NCBI RefSeq assembly: GCF_018336975.1
Contig: NZ_CP025572.1
Location: 451,204-508,219 of the forward strand
Length of the DNA stretch: 57,016 nt
Direction: 5' to 3'
Origin: Marinomonas sp. CT5
GTDB taxonomy: Bacteria > Pseudomonadota > Gammaproteobacteria > Pseudomonadales > Marinomonadaceae
A program made the translations under genes and the position numbers. Position 1 is the stretch's first letter. Each line of letters begins with the position of its first letter. Shown piece after piece: positions 17,121 to 26,352 of this stretch. The notes beneath the pieces are model-generated. The model was not told the origin of the DNA and did no database searches. It was given only the letters and a program-made list of their open reading frames with translations.

Positions 17121-18421
17121 GTGCAGCAATGATTGGCTTTATTGGCATACTGATCATGTTTGCCCTGCTGGTGCTACGTGTGCCGGTGGCGTTTGCTATG
17201 TTTTCCGTGGGATTTGTTGGAATAACGGTACTGGATAGCAGCAGATCAGCATTTAGCTTGCTCGCTTCAGAAACCTTTACCTTAGCTTCATCTCCAGAAT
17301 TGGTGGTCATTCCGCTGTTTATTCTGATGGGGAATGTTGCCTCCATTACTGGAATGAGCCAAAAACTCTATGATGCTGCGTATGCCATCATTGGTCAGTT
17401 ACGTGGCGGCTTAGCGTCGGCAACTGTCATTGGTTGTGGCGGTTTTGCTGCGCTCTCTGGTTCGTCGGTTGCATCAGCATTGACCATGGGGAAAGTAGCG
17501 TTAGGGCAGATGGAGCGCTTCAAGTACAACCAAAAACTGTCCACGGGCGTTGTGGCGGCGGGCGGTACGTTAGGGATACTTATTCCTCCTTCAACGGGGT
17601 TTGTTATTTATGCCATTCTGACAGAACAAAGTATCGGACGGCTGTTTTTAGCAGGTGTTCTGCCCGGGATTTTGTTGCTACTTCTCTTCATTTTGGTGAT
17701 TACAATAATTTGTTGGTTTAGACCGGACTTTGGGCCTGCGGGGCCTGCAACAAGTTGGCGTAACAAAGGGAAAGCTTTATTAGGTGCAGGGCCAATTGTG
17801 GCTGTGATACTTTTGACGATTGGTGGTATTTATGGCGGGTTATTTTCCCCCGTTGAGGCCGCTGCCGTTGGCGCTGGGGTTGTGATCCTAGTGGGCTTTG
17901 TTACACGGTCTTTATCATTAAAAGGCCTTTGGCATGCTTCTCGAGATGCCGTTGTTACAACCGCAACTGTGATGCTAATACTGATCGCCGCTCACTTAAT
18001 TAACCCCTTTATGGCGCTTAGTCATATCCCTTCTGCTGTCGGAGACTTGTTGACAGGGCTTGGTTTAGGAGTGACTGGTACTCTTATTTTGATTTTGGCT
18101 ATTTATTTGGTGCTTGGTTGCTTTCTGGAAGGATTTGCCATGTTGGTACTCACTTTACCAATATTCTTTCCTATTATTTTATCGCTCGGCATCGACCCTA
18201 TTTGGTTTGGTGTGCTTACCGTTTTGACGCTTGAAATGGGATTAATTTCTCCTCCTGTTGGTATTAATGTTTTTATTGTGAAATCGGTAGCACCGAACGT
18301 GGCGTTAGGTGACATATTTCGAGGTGTTCTGCCTTTTTGGTTGATGATGGTTCTATCTGTTGCTTTGTTGATTATCTTCCCGCAGATTGTGCTTTTTCTT
18401 CCCAACACAATGTTTGGTTGA
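17117..18421 (+). CDS. TRAP transporter large permease subunit (DctM)
   Basis: A 434-residue inner-membrane protein with about 12 spans. Family loops are clear: LFILMGNVASITG, GGFAALSGSSVASAL, AAGGTLGILIPPSTGFVIYAIL, FSPVEAAAVGAG and a late LISPPVGINVFIVKSVAP. It carries the sodium-coupled substrate path. It completes the dctPQM operon and is followed by a strong hairpin. Confidence 0.92.
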   Translation: MSAAMIGFIGILIMFALLVLRVPVAFAMFSVGFVGITVLDSSRSAFSLLASETFTLASSPELVVIPLFILMGNVASITGMSQKLYDAAYAIIGQLRGGLASATVIGCGGFAALSGSSVASALTMGKVALGQMERFKYNQKLSTGVVAAGGTLGILIPPSTGFVIYAILTEQSIGRLFLAGVLPGILLLLLFILVITIICWFRPDFGPAGPATSWRNKGKALLGAGPIVAVILLTIGGIYGGLFSPVEAAAVGAGVVILVGFVTRSLSLKGLWHASRDAVVTTATVMLILIAAHLINPFMALSHIPSAVGDLLTGLGLGVTGTLILILAIYLVLGCFLEGFAMLVLTLPIFFPIILSLGIDPIWFGVLTVLTLEMGLISPPVGINVFIVKSVAPNVALGDIFRGVLPFWLMMVLSVALLIIFPQIVLFLPNTMFG

Positions 18422-18463
18422 TTTCAGTTTTGTGGTCGAAAGGGTAATTAGTCTAGATGATAA

Positions 18464-18511
18464 AAAGCCCCATGTGTTTTTTCCTTTGATTGGAAAGAGA
18501 CATGGGGCTTT
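18464..18511. terminator. Bidirectional terminator between TRAP dctM and the FrnE-like gene
   Basis: A 12-bp stem (AAAGCCCCATGT / ACATGGGGCTTT, 18464-18475 and 18500-18511) encloses a loop that can itself pair (TTTCC / GGAAA). It lies between convergent genes and has flanking A/T residues. Confidence 0.75.
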
Positions 18512-18553
18512 GGGGTTTAGCGTTTGTTCACAGTATGCGTGAAGTATCAGGTG

Positions 18554-19219
18554 CTAAGCTGGTTGCTCTGCTTTAATTTTTTCTAACACTTCTTCTATCG
18601 CGCTTTTAAACACCTCTGCTGGCTGTCCGCCTGAGATGGCGTAGGCGTTGTTGATGATGACAGTAGGAACAGAGGTAATGCCGTTTTGTTGCCAGATTTG
18701 TTCTTGCTCACGGACTTCATCAGCAAAGTGATTATTTTCCAAAATGCCTTTGGCAGCTGCTGGGTCAAGGCCGATGCTAGCCGCAAGGTTCGCTAGAACC
18801 GTGTGATCACTTACATCTTGATTGTGGGTGAAATGGGCTTTAAACAGGGCTTCTTTTAGCTCGGCTTGCTTGTTTTCTAGTTTTGCCCAATGCAACAAGC
18901 GGTGAGCGTCGAAGGAGTTGCGCATGCGGCTTTCTGGGGAGAAATGGAAATCAAAACCAATCTCTTCGCCACGCTGTTGAATCATGGCGCGGTTTTGGTC
19001 AGATTGTTCCTTGGTAATGCCATACTTTTCCGTAATGTGCTCGTTCAGGTTTTGACCTTCTGCCGGCATGTTGGGATTCAGTTCGAAAGGTTGAAATGAT
19101 AAGTGCGTATCCACTTTGTCGCTTAATTGTTCTAGGGCTTTGTTTAGATTGCCTAAACCGACTACGCACCATGGGCACATAACATCGGAGATGAATTGAA
19201 TGTCTAAAGAGTCTTTCAT
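18554..19219 (-). CDS. DsbA family oxidoreductase, FrnE-like
   Basis: A 221-residue thioredoxin-fold protein with the redox motif CPWC (Cys15, Cys18) in DVMCPWCVVG and a long helical insertion. The cis-proline loop SVPTVIINN precedes AISGGQPAEVF, typical of the FrnE/2-hydroxychromene-2-carboxylate isomerase-like group. There is no signal peptide, so it is probably cytoplasmic, handling disulfides or glutathione adducts. It lies downstream of the SDR gene on the same strand but about 190 nt away, so operon membership is uncertain. Confidence 0.85.
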   Translation of the reverse strand: MKDSLDIQFISDVMCPWCVVGLGNLNKALEQLSDKVDTHLSFQPFELNPNMPAEGQNLNEHITEKYGITKEQSDQNRAMIQQRGEEIGFDFHFSPESRMRNSFDAHRLLHWAKLENKQAELKEALFKAHFTHNQDVSDHTVLANLAASIGLDPAAAKGILENNHFADEVREQEQIWQQNGITSVPTVIINNAYAISGGQPAEVFKSAIEEVLEKIKAEQPA

Positions 19220-19412
19220 GGGATATGGCCTCGGTGCTTAATTATTAATCTATTCTTATGGGCAGCGTAGGAAATTAAAAGCTCTGGGAGACAGAAATAC
19301 GGCAGATACTTTTTGTTTGCAGAATCTAAGCGGTTTCTAGCTGTTAGGAAGGTAACCAATCCTGAGAGGTGAGCGGTTCCACACAGCAGAGGAACCGCTA
19401 AGTTCGCAGGGG

Positions 19413-20177
19413 TTAAACGATGCCCGCATCCACAACAAAGTTTTGTCCAGCACAAGCTCGACTGTCTTGTGAGGCAAGGAACAGAGCCATTGCCACAATA
19501 TCGTCTGGTTCAATACGGAATTTAAGCGATTGAACGTCGATAAACTCTTGGTCCAATTCTGGCGTTAGCCATAGGGCTTTTTGTCGTTCGGTGACCACCG
19601 CTCCAGGTACAATAGAGTTGACGCGAATGCCTTGTGGCCCAAGTTCGCGCGCCATGGTACGAGTCATGGTGTGGATCGCGCCTTTTGATGTGGTGTAACC
19701 TACCATACCTGCGCGGCCACGCATCCAACTAATGGAACCCATATTGATAATGCTCGCCCCTTCTTTCATCCATTTTGCTGCGGCTTGCATACCAAAAAAG
19801 TGTGGGCGCATATTGATGTTTAGGCAGTTGTCCCAGTATTCAGGTGTGACGTCTTCGATCTTATGTCGGTCATCTTTGCCCGCGTTATTGATCAGTACGT
19901 CTAGGTGGCCAAGCTCTTGTGCGGCGTCGTCAATGGCAGATTGCAGAGCGGCAATATCACGGACATCGACTTTTCTATACCAAGGCGTCACTTTGAACTC
20001 GTCGGCCAGTTTTTGGTTTAACGTCGTAGAGCTCGCGTCATCAATATCGATGTACGCCACATGTGCGCCTTGTTTCATAAAGTGATGAACAAGGAATTCG
20101 CCAATCCCTGAACCACCGCCAGTGATAAAGACAACCTTGTCTTTTAAAGAGGGGTATTGGTTTGTTAATGTCGGCAT
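19413..20177 (-). CDS. SDR family oxidoreductase
   Basis: A 254-residue classical short-chain dehydrogenase: cofactor motif TGGGSGIG near residue 20, an acidic residue in AYIDIDD that suggests NAD(H), NNAGKDD, Ser in NMGSISW and Tyr-x3-Lys in VGYTTSKGA. The C-terminus AGQNFVVDAGIV is standard. In this cluster it probably oxidises an aldose or a polyol/hydroxy acid feeding the sugar-acid dehydratase. It lies 70 nt downstream of the semialdehyde dehydrogenase gene in the same orientation, likely one operon. Confidence 0.85.
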   Translation of the reverse strand: MPTLTNQYPSLKDKVVFITGGGSGIGEFLVHHFMKQGAHVAYIDIDDASSTTLNQKLADEFKVTPWYRKVDVRDIAALQSAIDDAAQELGHLDVLINNAGKDDRHKIEDVTPEYWDNCLNINMRPHFFGMQAAAKWMKEGASIINMGSISWMRGRAGMVGYTTSKGAIHTMTRTMARELGPQGIRVNSIVPGAVVTERQKALWLTPELDQEFIDVQSLKFRIEPDDIVAMALFLASQDSRACAGQNFVVDAGIV

Positions 20178-20247
20178 TTACTATTCTCCAGTCGACAAAG
20201 AATGGGAATGCCTAGAAACCAAGGCATTCTTTATCAGGTTTAATCCG

Positions 20248-21708
20248 TTATTTATCTAAACCAGCAACACACACGTATTTGGTATTGATGTAATCATCAA
20301 TGCCGTATTTTGAACCTTCACGGCCAAGGCCAGATTCTTTGTAGCCACCAAATGGTGCGACTTCCGTTGCAATAACCCCTGCGTTAACGCCGACCAGTCC
20401 CGACTCTAAGGCTTCGGCTACGCGGAAAATACGGCCAATATCACGAGAATAGAAATAAGAGGCTAATCCATATTCGGTATCGTTTGCCATGGCGATGACG
20501 TCGTCTTCGGTTTCAAATTTGAAAACAGGAGCCAAAGGACCAAAGGTCTCTTCTTTAGCGAACAGCATGTCTTGGGTCGCATTGGCAATCACCGTTGGCT
20601 GATAGAAGTTGTCACCCAATTCATGGTGTTTACCGCCTGTGATGACTTTGCCGCCTTTGCTGATGGCATCTTGTACATGCTCGTCCACTTTATCCACGGC
20701 GGCACGGTTAATTAGAGGGCCTTGTTCAACGTCTTTTTCTGTCCCGTTGCCCACTTTCATTGCGGCCACTTGAGCGGCGAATTTTTCGACGAAGGTGTCG
20801 TAAACGCCTGCTTGAACATAGATGCGGTTGGCGCAAACACAGGTTTGGCCTGCGTTACGGTATTTAGACATCATGGCACCTTTAACGGCTTCATCTATGT
20901 CGGCATCGTCAAACACCACAAAAGGCGCATTACCACCCAGTTCAAGGGACACTTTTTTCATGGTATCGGCACAGTCTTTCATTAGCAGTTTGCCAATGGG
21001 GGTCGAGCCAGTGAAGGTCAGTTTACGTACCACAGGAGAATTAGTGAGGGTTTTGGCTATCTCGCTGGCTTTGCCTACGACGATATTAATAACCCCCGCT
21101 GGAATGCCAGCTTCAATGGCGAGAACGCCCATGGCTAGAGCACTCAAAGGCGTGTCAGAAGCGGGTTTGATCACCATAGTACAACCCGCAGCAAGCGCTG
21201 GACCGGCTTTACGTGTGATCATGGCAGCAGGAAAATTCCAAGGTGTGATGGCCGCACACACCCCGACCGGTTCTTTCATCACTAGAATGCGACGGTCTGC
21301 CGCGTAAGTTGGGATCATATCACCATAAACGCGTTTGCCTTCTTCAGCAAACCATTCGATAAAAGACGCGGCGTAGCCAATCTCACCACGAGACTCCGCT
21401 AGAGGCTTGCCTTGCTCGGCTGTCATCAGCTTCGCAAGATCTTCTTGGTTTTCCATAAGTAGGTCGTGCCAACGACGTAATAAAACGGAACGCTCTTTGG
21501 CGGTTTTTTTCTTCCATGTTTTTTGAGCGGCATCGGCAGCGGCGATGGCTTGTTCGGTTTGCGCCTCACCCGCGGTCGCAACGGTTGCTACTAATTCACC
21601 ATTTGCAGGGTTAAACACATCTAGTGTGCTGCCTTGTGAAGATTCAACCCACTCTCCATTGATTAAACATTTCGTTTGCAGGAGTGCTTTGTTTTTTAGT
21701 TCAAGCAT
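20248..21708 (-). CDS. NAD(P)-dependent aldehyde dehydrogenase, succinate-semialdehyde dehydrogenase type
   Basis: A 486-residue ALDH. The N-terminus LINGEWVESSQGSTLDVFNPANGE and body (PWNFPAAMITRKAGPALAAG, LELGGNAPFVVFDDAD, NAGQTCVCANR with the catalytic Cys, and APFGGYKESGLGREG) match the GabD group. ATG 21708 is chosen over 21726 because AGAGG lies 7 nt upstream and it matches GabD length. In this gene set it may oxidise the aldehyde released by the HpcH/HpaI aldolase (glycolaldehyde, lactaldehyde or a semialdehyde) rather than succinate semialdehyde. It is divergent from the IlvD/Edd gene across a shared operator-like site. Confidence 0.85.
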   Translation of the reverse strand: MLELKNKALLQTKCLINGEWVESSQGSTLDVFNPANGELVATVATAGEAQTEQAIAAADAAQKTWKKKTAKERSVLLRRWHDLLMENQEDLAKLMTAEQGKPLAESRGEIGYAASFIEWFAEEGKRVYGDMIPTYAADRRILVMKEPVGVCAAITPWNFPAAMITRKAGPALAAGCTMVIKPASDTPLSALAMGVLAIEAGIPAGVINIVVGKASEIAKTLTNSPVVRKLTFTGSTPIGKLLMKDCADTMKKVSLELGGNAPFVVFDDADIDEAVKGAMMSKYRNAGQTCVCANRIYVQAGVYDTFVEKFAAQVAAMKVGNGTEKDVEQGPLINRAAVDKVDEHVQDAISKGGKVITGGKHHELGDNFYQPTVIANATQDMLFAKEETFGPLAPVFKFETEDDVIAMANDTEYGLASYFYSRDIGRIFRVAEALESGLVGVNAGVIATEVAPFGGYKESGLGREGSKYGIDDYINTKYVCVAGLDK

Positions 21709-21834
21709 TGCGGTACCTCTTTTCATTATTGAGTTGGTCTTATTTTTAGGTTGTTACAGGTTGTGCTTATTTCAAGCCAATTTTCTATTGCCATTATTTT
21801 TACTCATTATTTTGAGTCGGTAAGGGGATAGTTC

Positions 21835-21840
21835 TTGACT
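21835..21840 (+). promoter_or_regulatory. Possible -35 element of the IlvD/Edd operon promoter
   Basis: TTGACT precedes the operator-like palindrome, with TATAAG-type -10 candidates inside or just after it. Spacing to any single -10 is not ideal, so the exact promoter is uncertain. Confidence 0.35.
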
Positions 21841-21844
21841 TATC

Positions 21845-21861
21845 TTATGTCTTATATAAGA
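21845..21861. promoter_or_regulatory. Operator-like site, copy 1, between gabD-like and ilvD/edd-like genes
   Basis: TTATGTCTTATATAAGA (12-bp perfect palindrome TCTTATATAAGA) is identical over 17 bp to the sequence at 27995-28011 beside the GntR gene. It sits in a divergent intergenic region, so it could govern both operons. Confidence 0.7.
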
Positions 21862-21953
21862 GTTATATCACAAGTTTAAAGAAGCCGTAAACAAGCATCG
21901 ATCCTTAAACGGCATAGCGATAAAAATAAACAGAGTAAGAACAGGACCGCATC

Positions 21954-23675
21954 ATGGTAAAACGTATTGAAGACCTTCGCAGTCAGCGTTGGTTTGCTCC
22001 TGACAATATGCGTGCTTTTGCACATCGACAACGAACGCAACAAACTGGATACAAGCGCAGCGATTTTATGAATCGCCCAGTCATTGGGATTATTAATACT
22101 TGGAGTGACATCAGTACGTGTCACACGCATCTTAGGGAGCGTGCGCAGTTTGTTAAAGAAGGCATTATTCGCGCTGGTGGTTATCCATTAGAAATGCCAG
22201 CCATGTCGCTGGGAGAAGTCATGGTGAAACCCACTACCATGATGTATCGAAACTTTCTTGCGATGGAAACGGAAGAGCTACTGAGAAGTCATCCCATTGA
22301 TGGCGCCATTCTGATGGGCGGGTGTGATAAAACCACTCCAGGCCTATTAATGGGGGCCATCAGTATGAATATTCCCGCGATTTACATTCCTGCTGGTGCT
22401 AGTTTAAACGGTAATTTCAAGGGGCAAAAAATTGGTACTGGCACACACACTAGAAAGTTTTGGGATGAGAAACGTGCTGGCAATTTGAGTGATGAAGATT
22501 GGCTCGAACTGGAAGCCAAAATGACTCGCTCGGTGGGAACCTGCAATACCATGGGGACCGCCTCGTCACTGACTTCTATGGCCGAGGTGTTGGGCTTTTG
22601 TTTGCCTGGTTCGGCGACTATTCCTGCGGCCGATTCGGCTCACCAACGTCTGTGTTCTTTGGCGGGTGAGCGCATTACCAAAATGGTGTTTGAAGACCTA
22701 ACACCAAAGTCCCTTGCCACCAAAGAAGCCTTTGAAAACGCCATTGTCACTTATGTTGCGCTGGGTGGTTCCACCAATGGCATTATCCATTTAATCGCCA
22801 TGGCTGGGCGTGCTGGTATTGATTTACCCATGTCTTTGTTTGATGAATGGGCACGCAAAATCCCTGTTATTGCCAATCTTATGCCGGCGGGCGAATATCT
22901 AATGGAAGATCTGTTTTATGCGGGAGGTTTGCCAGCCTTATTGACTCGCCTTAAAGATTTTCTGCATCTGGATCAAGGTAATGTGAATGGTCGTACCTTG
23001 GGGGAGAACTTGGACGGTGTGGAGATTTATAACGAGGATGTGATTCGTCCTCTGAGTAATCCGGTGAATGACCGCGGCACGATTGGCGTGATCACTGGCA
23101 ACCTTTGTCCTGATGGTGCGGTGTGCAAACCGTCTGCGGCCTCGCCTCATTTATTGAAACATCGTGGTAAAGCCTTGGTGTTTGAAAATCATGCACAAAT
23201 GACGGCACAGATTGATGACCCAGATCTGGATGTGGATGAAAATACCGTATTGGTGCTAAAAAATGCAGGCCCTATTGGTGGACCGGGCATGCCTGAATGG
23301 GGTGGCTTGCCCATTCCGAAAAAGCTTTTGCAAAAAGGCGTTCGCGATATGGTGCGAATTTCCGATGCGCGGATGAGTGGTACCCATTATGGCACCTGTA
23401 TTTTGCACGTTGCGCCAGAATCTTATATGGGCGGCCCCTTGGCCTTTGTTCAAACTGGCGACTGGATCGTTTTAGACGTGGAAAAGCGTACACTTAATTT
23501 AGACATCAGCGATGCAGAGATGGCCGCTCGGAAAGCGGCTTGGACACCACCCCTACCAAAATTTGCCCGTGGCTACGGCGCTATGTTTTCAACTCATGTT
23601 ACCCAAGCAAACCAAGGGTGTGACTTTGACTTTTTACAAGGTGACGCTGTCATCGATGAACCGGAGATATTTTAA
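21954..23675 (+). CDS. IlvD/Edd family sugar-acid dehydratase
   Basis: A 573-residue Fe-S dehydratase of the family that includes dihydroxyacid dehydratase, 6-phosphogluconate dehydratase and L-arabinonate/D-xylonate dehydratases. Cysteines for the cluster appear in GGCDKTTPG and VGTCNTMGTASS; the late segment GPIGGPGMPEWGG and RISDARMSGTHYG are family hallmarks. The length and the aldolase partner point to the aldonate dehydratase branch rather than branched-chain amino acid synthesis. It would make a 2-keto-3-deoxy sugar acid. The next gene begins at the base after its stop codon. Substrate not determined. Confidence 0.88.
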   Translation: MVKRIEDLRSQRWFAPDNMRAFAHRQRTQQTGYKRSDFMNRPVIGIINTWSDISTCHTHLRERAQFVKEGIIRAGGYPLEMPAMSLGEVMVKPTTMMYRNFLAMETEELLRSHPIDGAILMGGCDKTTPGLLMGAISMNIPAIYIPAGASLNGNFKGQKIGTGTHTRKFWDEKRAGNLSDEDWLELEAKMTRSVGTCNTMGTASSLTSMAEVLGFCLPGSATIPAADSAHQRLCSLAGERITKMVFEDLTPKSLATKEAFENAIVTYVALGGSTNGIIHLIAMAGRAGIDLPMSLFDEWARKIPVIANLMPAGEYLMEDLFYAGGLPALLTRLKDFLHLDQGNVNGRTLGENLDGVEIYNEDVIRPLSNPVNDRGTIGVITGNLCPDGAVCKPSAASPHLLKHRGKALVFENHAQMTAQIDDPDLDVDENTVLVLKNAGPIGGPGMPEWGGLPIPKKLLQKGVRDMVRISDARMSGTHYGTCILHVAPESYMGGPLAFVQTGDWIVLDVEKRTLNLDISDAEMAARKAAWTPPLPKFARGYGAMFSTHVTQANQGCDFDFLQGDAVIDEPEIF

Positions 23676-24443
23676 ATGAGCAACACAACTAACCCGTTTA
23701 AGCAGCGTTTACTGGATGGCCAAAAATTAGTCGGTGGTTGGACCTTGTCAGGTAGCCCAACCGTCGCCGAAGCCATGGCATTTTTGAACTACGACTACTT
23801 GGTCGTGGATTTAGAGCACAGCCCAGCCAGCATTCATGACACCACTCCGATCTTGCGCGCGGTTGAACAAACACCAACGGCCGCGGTTATTCGTATGCCA
23901 AGCCATGATCCGATTGCGATCAAGCAGGTGTTAGACCAAGGCGGCATGACCTTGTATTTCCCATTCGTTGAATCGGTAGAAGAGGCGAAAGCCATTGTTC
24001 AGGCCAGTATGTACCCACCGTTGGGCAAGCGCGGCTTTGCCAAAATGCATCGTGCTGCGCGCTATACCACCCGTGAAGATTATCCTACTGCGGCTAATGA
24101 ACAAGTCTGCTTGATTCCTCAGTTGGAAACGGTTGAAGCGTTAGAGCTTGCGGTAGAAATCGGCCAGGTGGAAGGCGTCAGTGCAGTATTCATTGGTCCT
24201 GGAGATTTGTCGATGACAATGGGCTTGCCAGGTCAGGTTAATCATCCTGATGTGCGCGCCAAAATAGTGGCTTGTGTGACGGCCTGTAATCAAGCTGGGA
24301 TTCCTGTAGGAACGGTTATGCCTGCGCCTGACGATGCAAAATGGGCGTTAGAAGTTGGCTTTAGTTTTGTGTCGATTGCCAATGATCTGGCCAATATGCT
24401 GGGGCAGTGTAAAGCGCATTTGGCGCAAATGAAGAACTCGTAA
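23676..24443 (+). CDS. HpcH/HpaI aldolase family protein
   Basis: A 255-residue class II (metal-dependent) pyruvate aldolase. VVDLEHSPAS, MYPPLGKRGFAKMHRAARY, the metal/phosphate-side loop FIGPGDLSMTMG and the C-terminal GFSFVSIANDL follow the RhmA/GarL/HpaI pattern. It probably cleaves the 2-keto-3-deoxy acid made by the preceding dehydratase into pyruvate and an aldehyde. ATG directly abuts the dehydratase stop, so the ribosome-binding site lies inside the upstream coding sequence and expression is coupled. Confidence 0.9.
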   Translation: MSNTTNPFKQRLLDGQKLVGGWTLSGSPTVAEAMAFLNYDYLVVDLEHSPASIHDTTPILRAVEQTPTAAVIRMPSHDPIAIKQVLDQGGMTLYFPFVESVEEAKAIVQASMYPPLGKRGFAKMHRAARYTTREDYPTAANEQVCLIPQLETVEALELAVEIGQVEGVSAVFIGPGDLSMTMGLPGQVNHPDVRAKIVACVTACNQAGIPVGTVMPAPDDAKWALEVGFSFVSIANDLANMLGQCKAHLAQMKNS

Positions 24444-24453
24444 AGGTGTCTCT

Positions 24454-25002
24454 ATGCTTTTATTAACAAGAATAATAACGTTACTGGGGCGGATAAATTC
24501 TGCTCTTATTTTCGCTTTTAAATATCTGGCAATCACCGCAGTGGCAGTGATGACGGCTTCGATTCTCGTTCAGGTGTTTTGTCGTTATGTGCTTAACGAT
24601 TCATTACCTTGGTCTGAAGAGCTGGCGCGTTACCTGATGGTTTGGATGACATTTTTGACACTGCCTGTGGTCTCTCGCACTAAGCAACATGCGGCGCTCG
24701 ATATTATTTTGGGGTCTTTACCAAGGCGCTTGAGCTTGCTGCTGGAGTTGGTTTTGTATGTATTGGTCGGGATTGTCTTGTATTACGCGTTTAATAAAAG
24801 CCTAGATTTCGCTCTAAAAGGGACGCGCATGTTAGCGACGGCTTTACCTATTACCAAAGCTTGGTCATACATGGCGATGCCGATTGGTTTTGGCGTGATG
24901 ATGCTGGTGTATATCGAACTGTTCTTGATAGGTATTGCACGTCTTTTTAATGAATCTGACGATGACCATTTTGTGTTGTCAGATAGCGAGAGCGAGGGAT
25001 AA
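24454..25002 (+). CDS. TRAP transporter small permease subunit (DctQ)
   Basis: A 182-residue membrane protein with about four helices. VFCRYVLNDSLPWSEELARYLMVWMTFL is the DctQ signature, followed by a basic/His-containing loop (RTKQHAALDI). It starts 10 nt after the aldolase gene and is 3 nt from dctM. No DctP gene is adjacent; the probable partner is at 28159. Confidence 0.9.
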   Translation: MLLLTRIITLLGRINSALIFAFKYLAITAVAVMTASILVQVFCRYVLNDSLPWSEELARYLMVWMTFLTLPVVSRTKQHAALDIILGSLPRRLSLLLELVLYVLVGIVLYYAFNKSLDFALKGTRMLATALPITKAWSYMAMPIGFGVMMLVYIELFLIGIARLFNESDDDHFVLSDSESEG

Positions 25003-25005
25003 CCC

Positions 25006-26292
25006 ATGGGCATTTCATTTTTCTGGATTTTGCTTTCTGTCATGTTTTTGGGGATGCCTGTTGCTTTTGCGTTGTTGTTTGCGCCAGGTCTCAGTCTATT
25101 TCTCGAAGGTAAGGAGATGTTCTATCTCTTGCTGACACAGCGTTTGTACAACGGTATTGACAGCTTTCCTTTGATGGCGATTCCGTTTTTTATGTTGGCA
25201 GGTGAGGTCATGAACCGCAGTGGCATTACTTTGTCGCTTGTACAAGTAAGCCAAGCTTTTATTGGGCATTTACGGGGCGGTTTGGCGCAAATTAATATTT
25301 TGTCCTCCATGTTGTTTGCGGGGCTAAGTGGCTCGGCGGTAGCCGATTGTTCGGCGTTGGGGAAAATGCTGATCCCAGCGATGGAAAAGAACGGTTACTC
25401 GCGTCGCTTTGCGGCGGCCGTGACGGCGGCCTCATCGGTCATCGGACCAATTATTCCTCCTAGCGGCATCATGATTCTGTATGCGTTTGTGATGAATGTG
25501 TCGGTAGGTGGATTGTTTGCAGCCGGTCTTGTTCCAGGCTTTTTGGTAGGGGTTAGCCTCATGGCAATGACCTGGTTTTTGGCACGTCGTCGAGGCTATA
25601 AAGTGGCTTCAGAAAAAGCTACTTGGCCGGAGCGTGGCGCAGCGGTAAAACAAGCTTTTTGGCCGTTGTTGACGCCAGTTATTTTGCTTGGCGGTATTTT
25701 ATCTGGTGTGTTTACACCAACAGAAGCGGCGGCGGTTGCGGCGGCGTATGCCTTGGTTGTTAGCTTGTTGTCGAAAACCATGACGGTGAGTAACTTGCCA
25801 AGCTTGTTTTACGCTACGGCTAAATCGTCTGCGGTGATTTTGTTCCTTGTCGGCAGTGCGGTGGCGTTTTCTTCGGTGATCAGCCTATCTGGCGCGCCAC
25901 AAAAAGTCGCTGCAATCATGGTTTCTCTTACTGAAAATCCATTGTTGCTACTGCTGATTATTAACTTGCTACTGTTATTTGTCGGTATGTTCTTAGATGC
26001 AGGCCCTGCGATTCTTATTTTGGGTCCGATTCTTGGCCCTATCGTGACGCAGTTTGGTATTGATCCATTGCACTTTGCCATTGTGATGTGTGTCAACTTA
26101 ACCATAGGTTTAACGACACCACCCATGGGCTTGGTGCTGTTTGTTGCGTCCAGTGTGAGTGGCGAACGAGTAGAAACAATTAGCCGAGAAATGCTGCCTT
26201 ATTTGGCGGTGCATATCATGGTTATTTTGCTTATTACCTATATCCCAGCATTAACAATGACCTTGCCTCGTTTGCTCGGTTTTGCCTCCTGA
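25006..26292 (+). CDS. TRAP transporter large permease subunit (DctM)
   Basis: A 428-residue protein with about 12 membrane spans. AIPFFMLAGEVMNRSG, LFAGLSGSAVADCSALG, ASSVIGPIIPPSGIMILYAF, FTPTEAAAVAAAYAL and the C-terminal LTIGLTTPPMGLVLFVASS mark it as DctM. It is in one run with ilvD/edd-like, aldolase and dctQ genes, so uptake and catabolism are co-transcribed. The pathway's binding protein is encoded separately beyond the regulator. Confidence 0.92.
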   Translation: MGISFFWILLSVMFLGMPVAFALLFAPGLSLFLEGKEMFYLLLTQRLYNGIDSFPLMAIPFFMLAGEVMNRSGITLSLVQVSQAFIGHLRGGLAQINILSSMLFAGLSGSAVADCSALGKMLIPAMEKNGYSRRFAAAVTAASSVIGPIIPPSGIMILYAFVMNVSVGGLFAAGLVPGFLVGVSLMAMTWFLARRRGYKVASEKATWPERGAAVKQAFWPLLTPVILLGGILSGVFTPTEAAAVAAAYALVVSLLSKTMTVSNLPSLFYATAKSSAVILFLVGSAVAFSSVISLSGAPQKVAAIMVSLTENPLLLLLIINLLLLFVGMFLDAGPAILILGPILGPIVTQFGIDPLHFAIVMCVNLTIGLTTPPMGLVLFVASSVSGERVETISREMLPYLAVHIMVILLITYIPALTMTLPRLLGFAS

Positions 26293-26352
26293 TGGATGGT
26301 AAACCACAGTTTTTTGGCATAGTTAAGGGCGAAACAAACGAGGGAGGCTTTT

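Noticed and set aside
20822..21307. 161-codon plus-strand frame over the GabD-like gene
   Set aside because: It mirrors conserved ALDH coding sequence in the opposite strand; low-complexity Ser/Ala/Pro composition without motifs.
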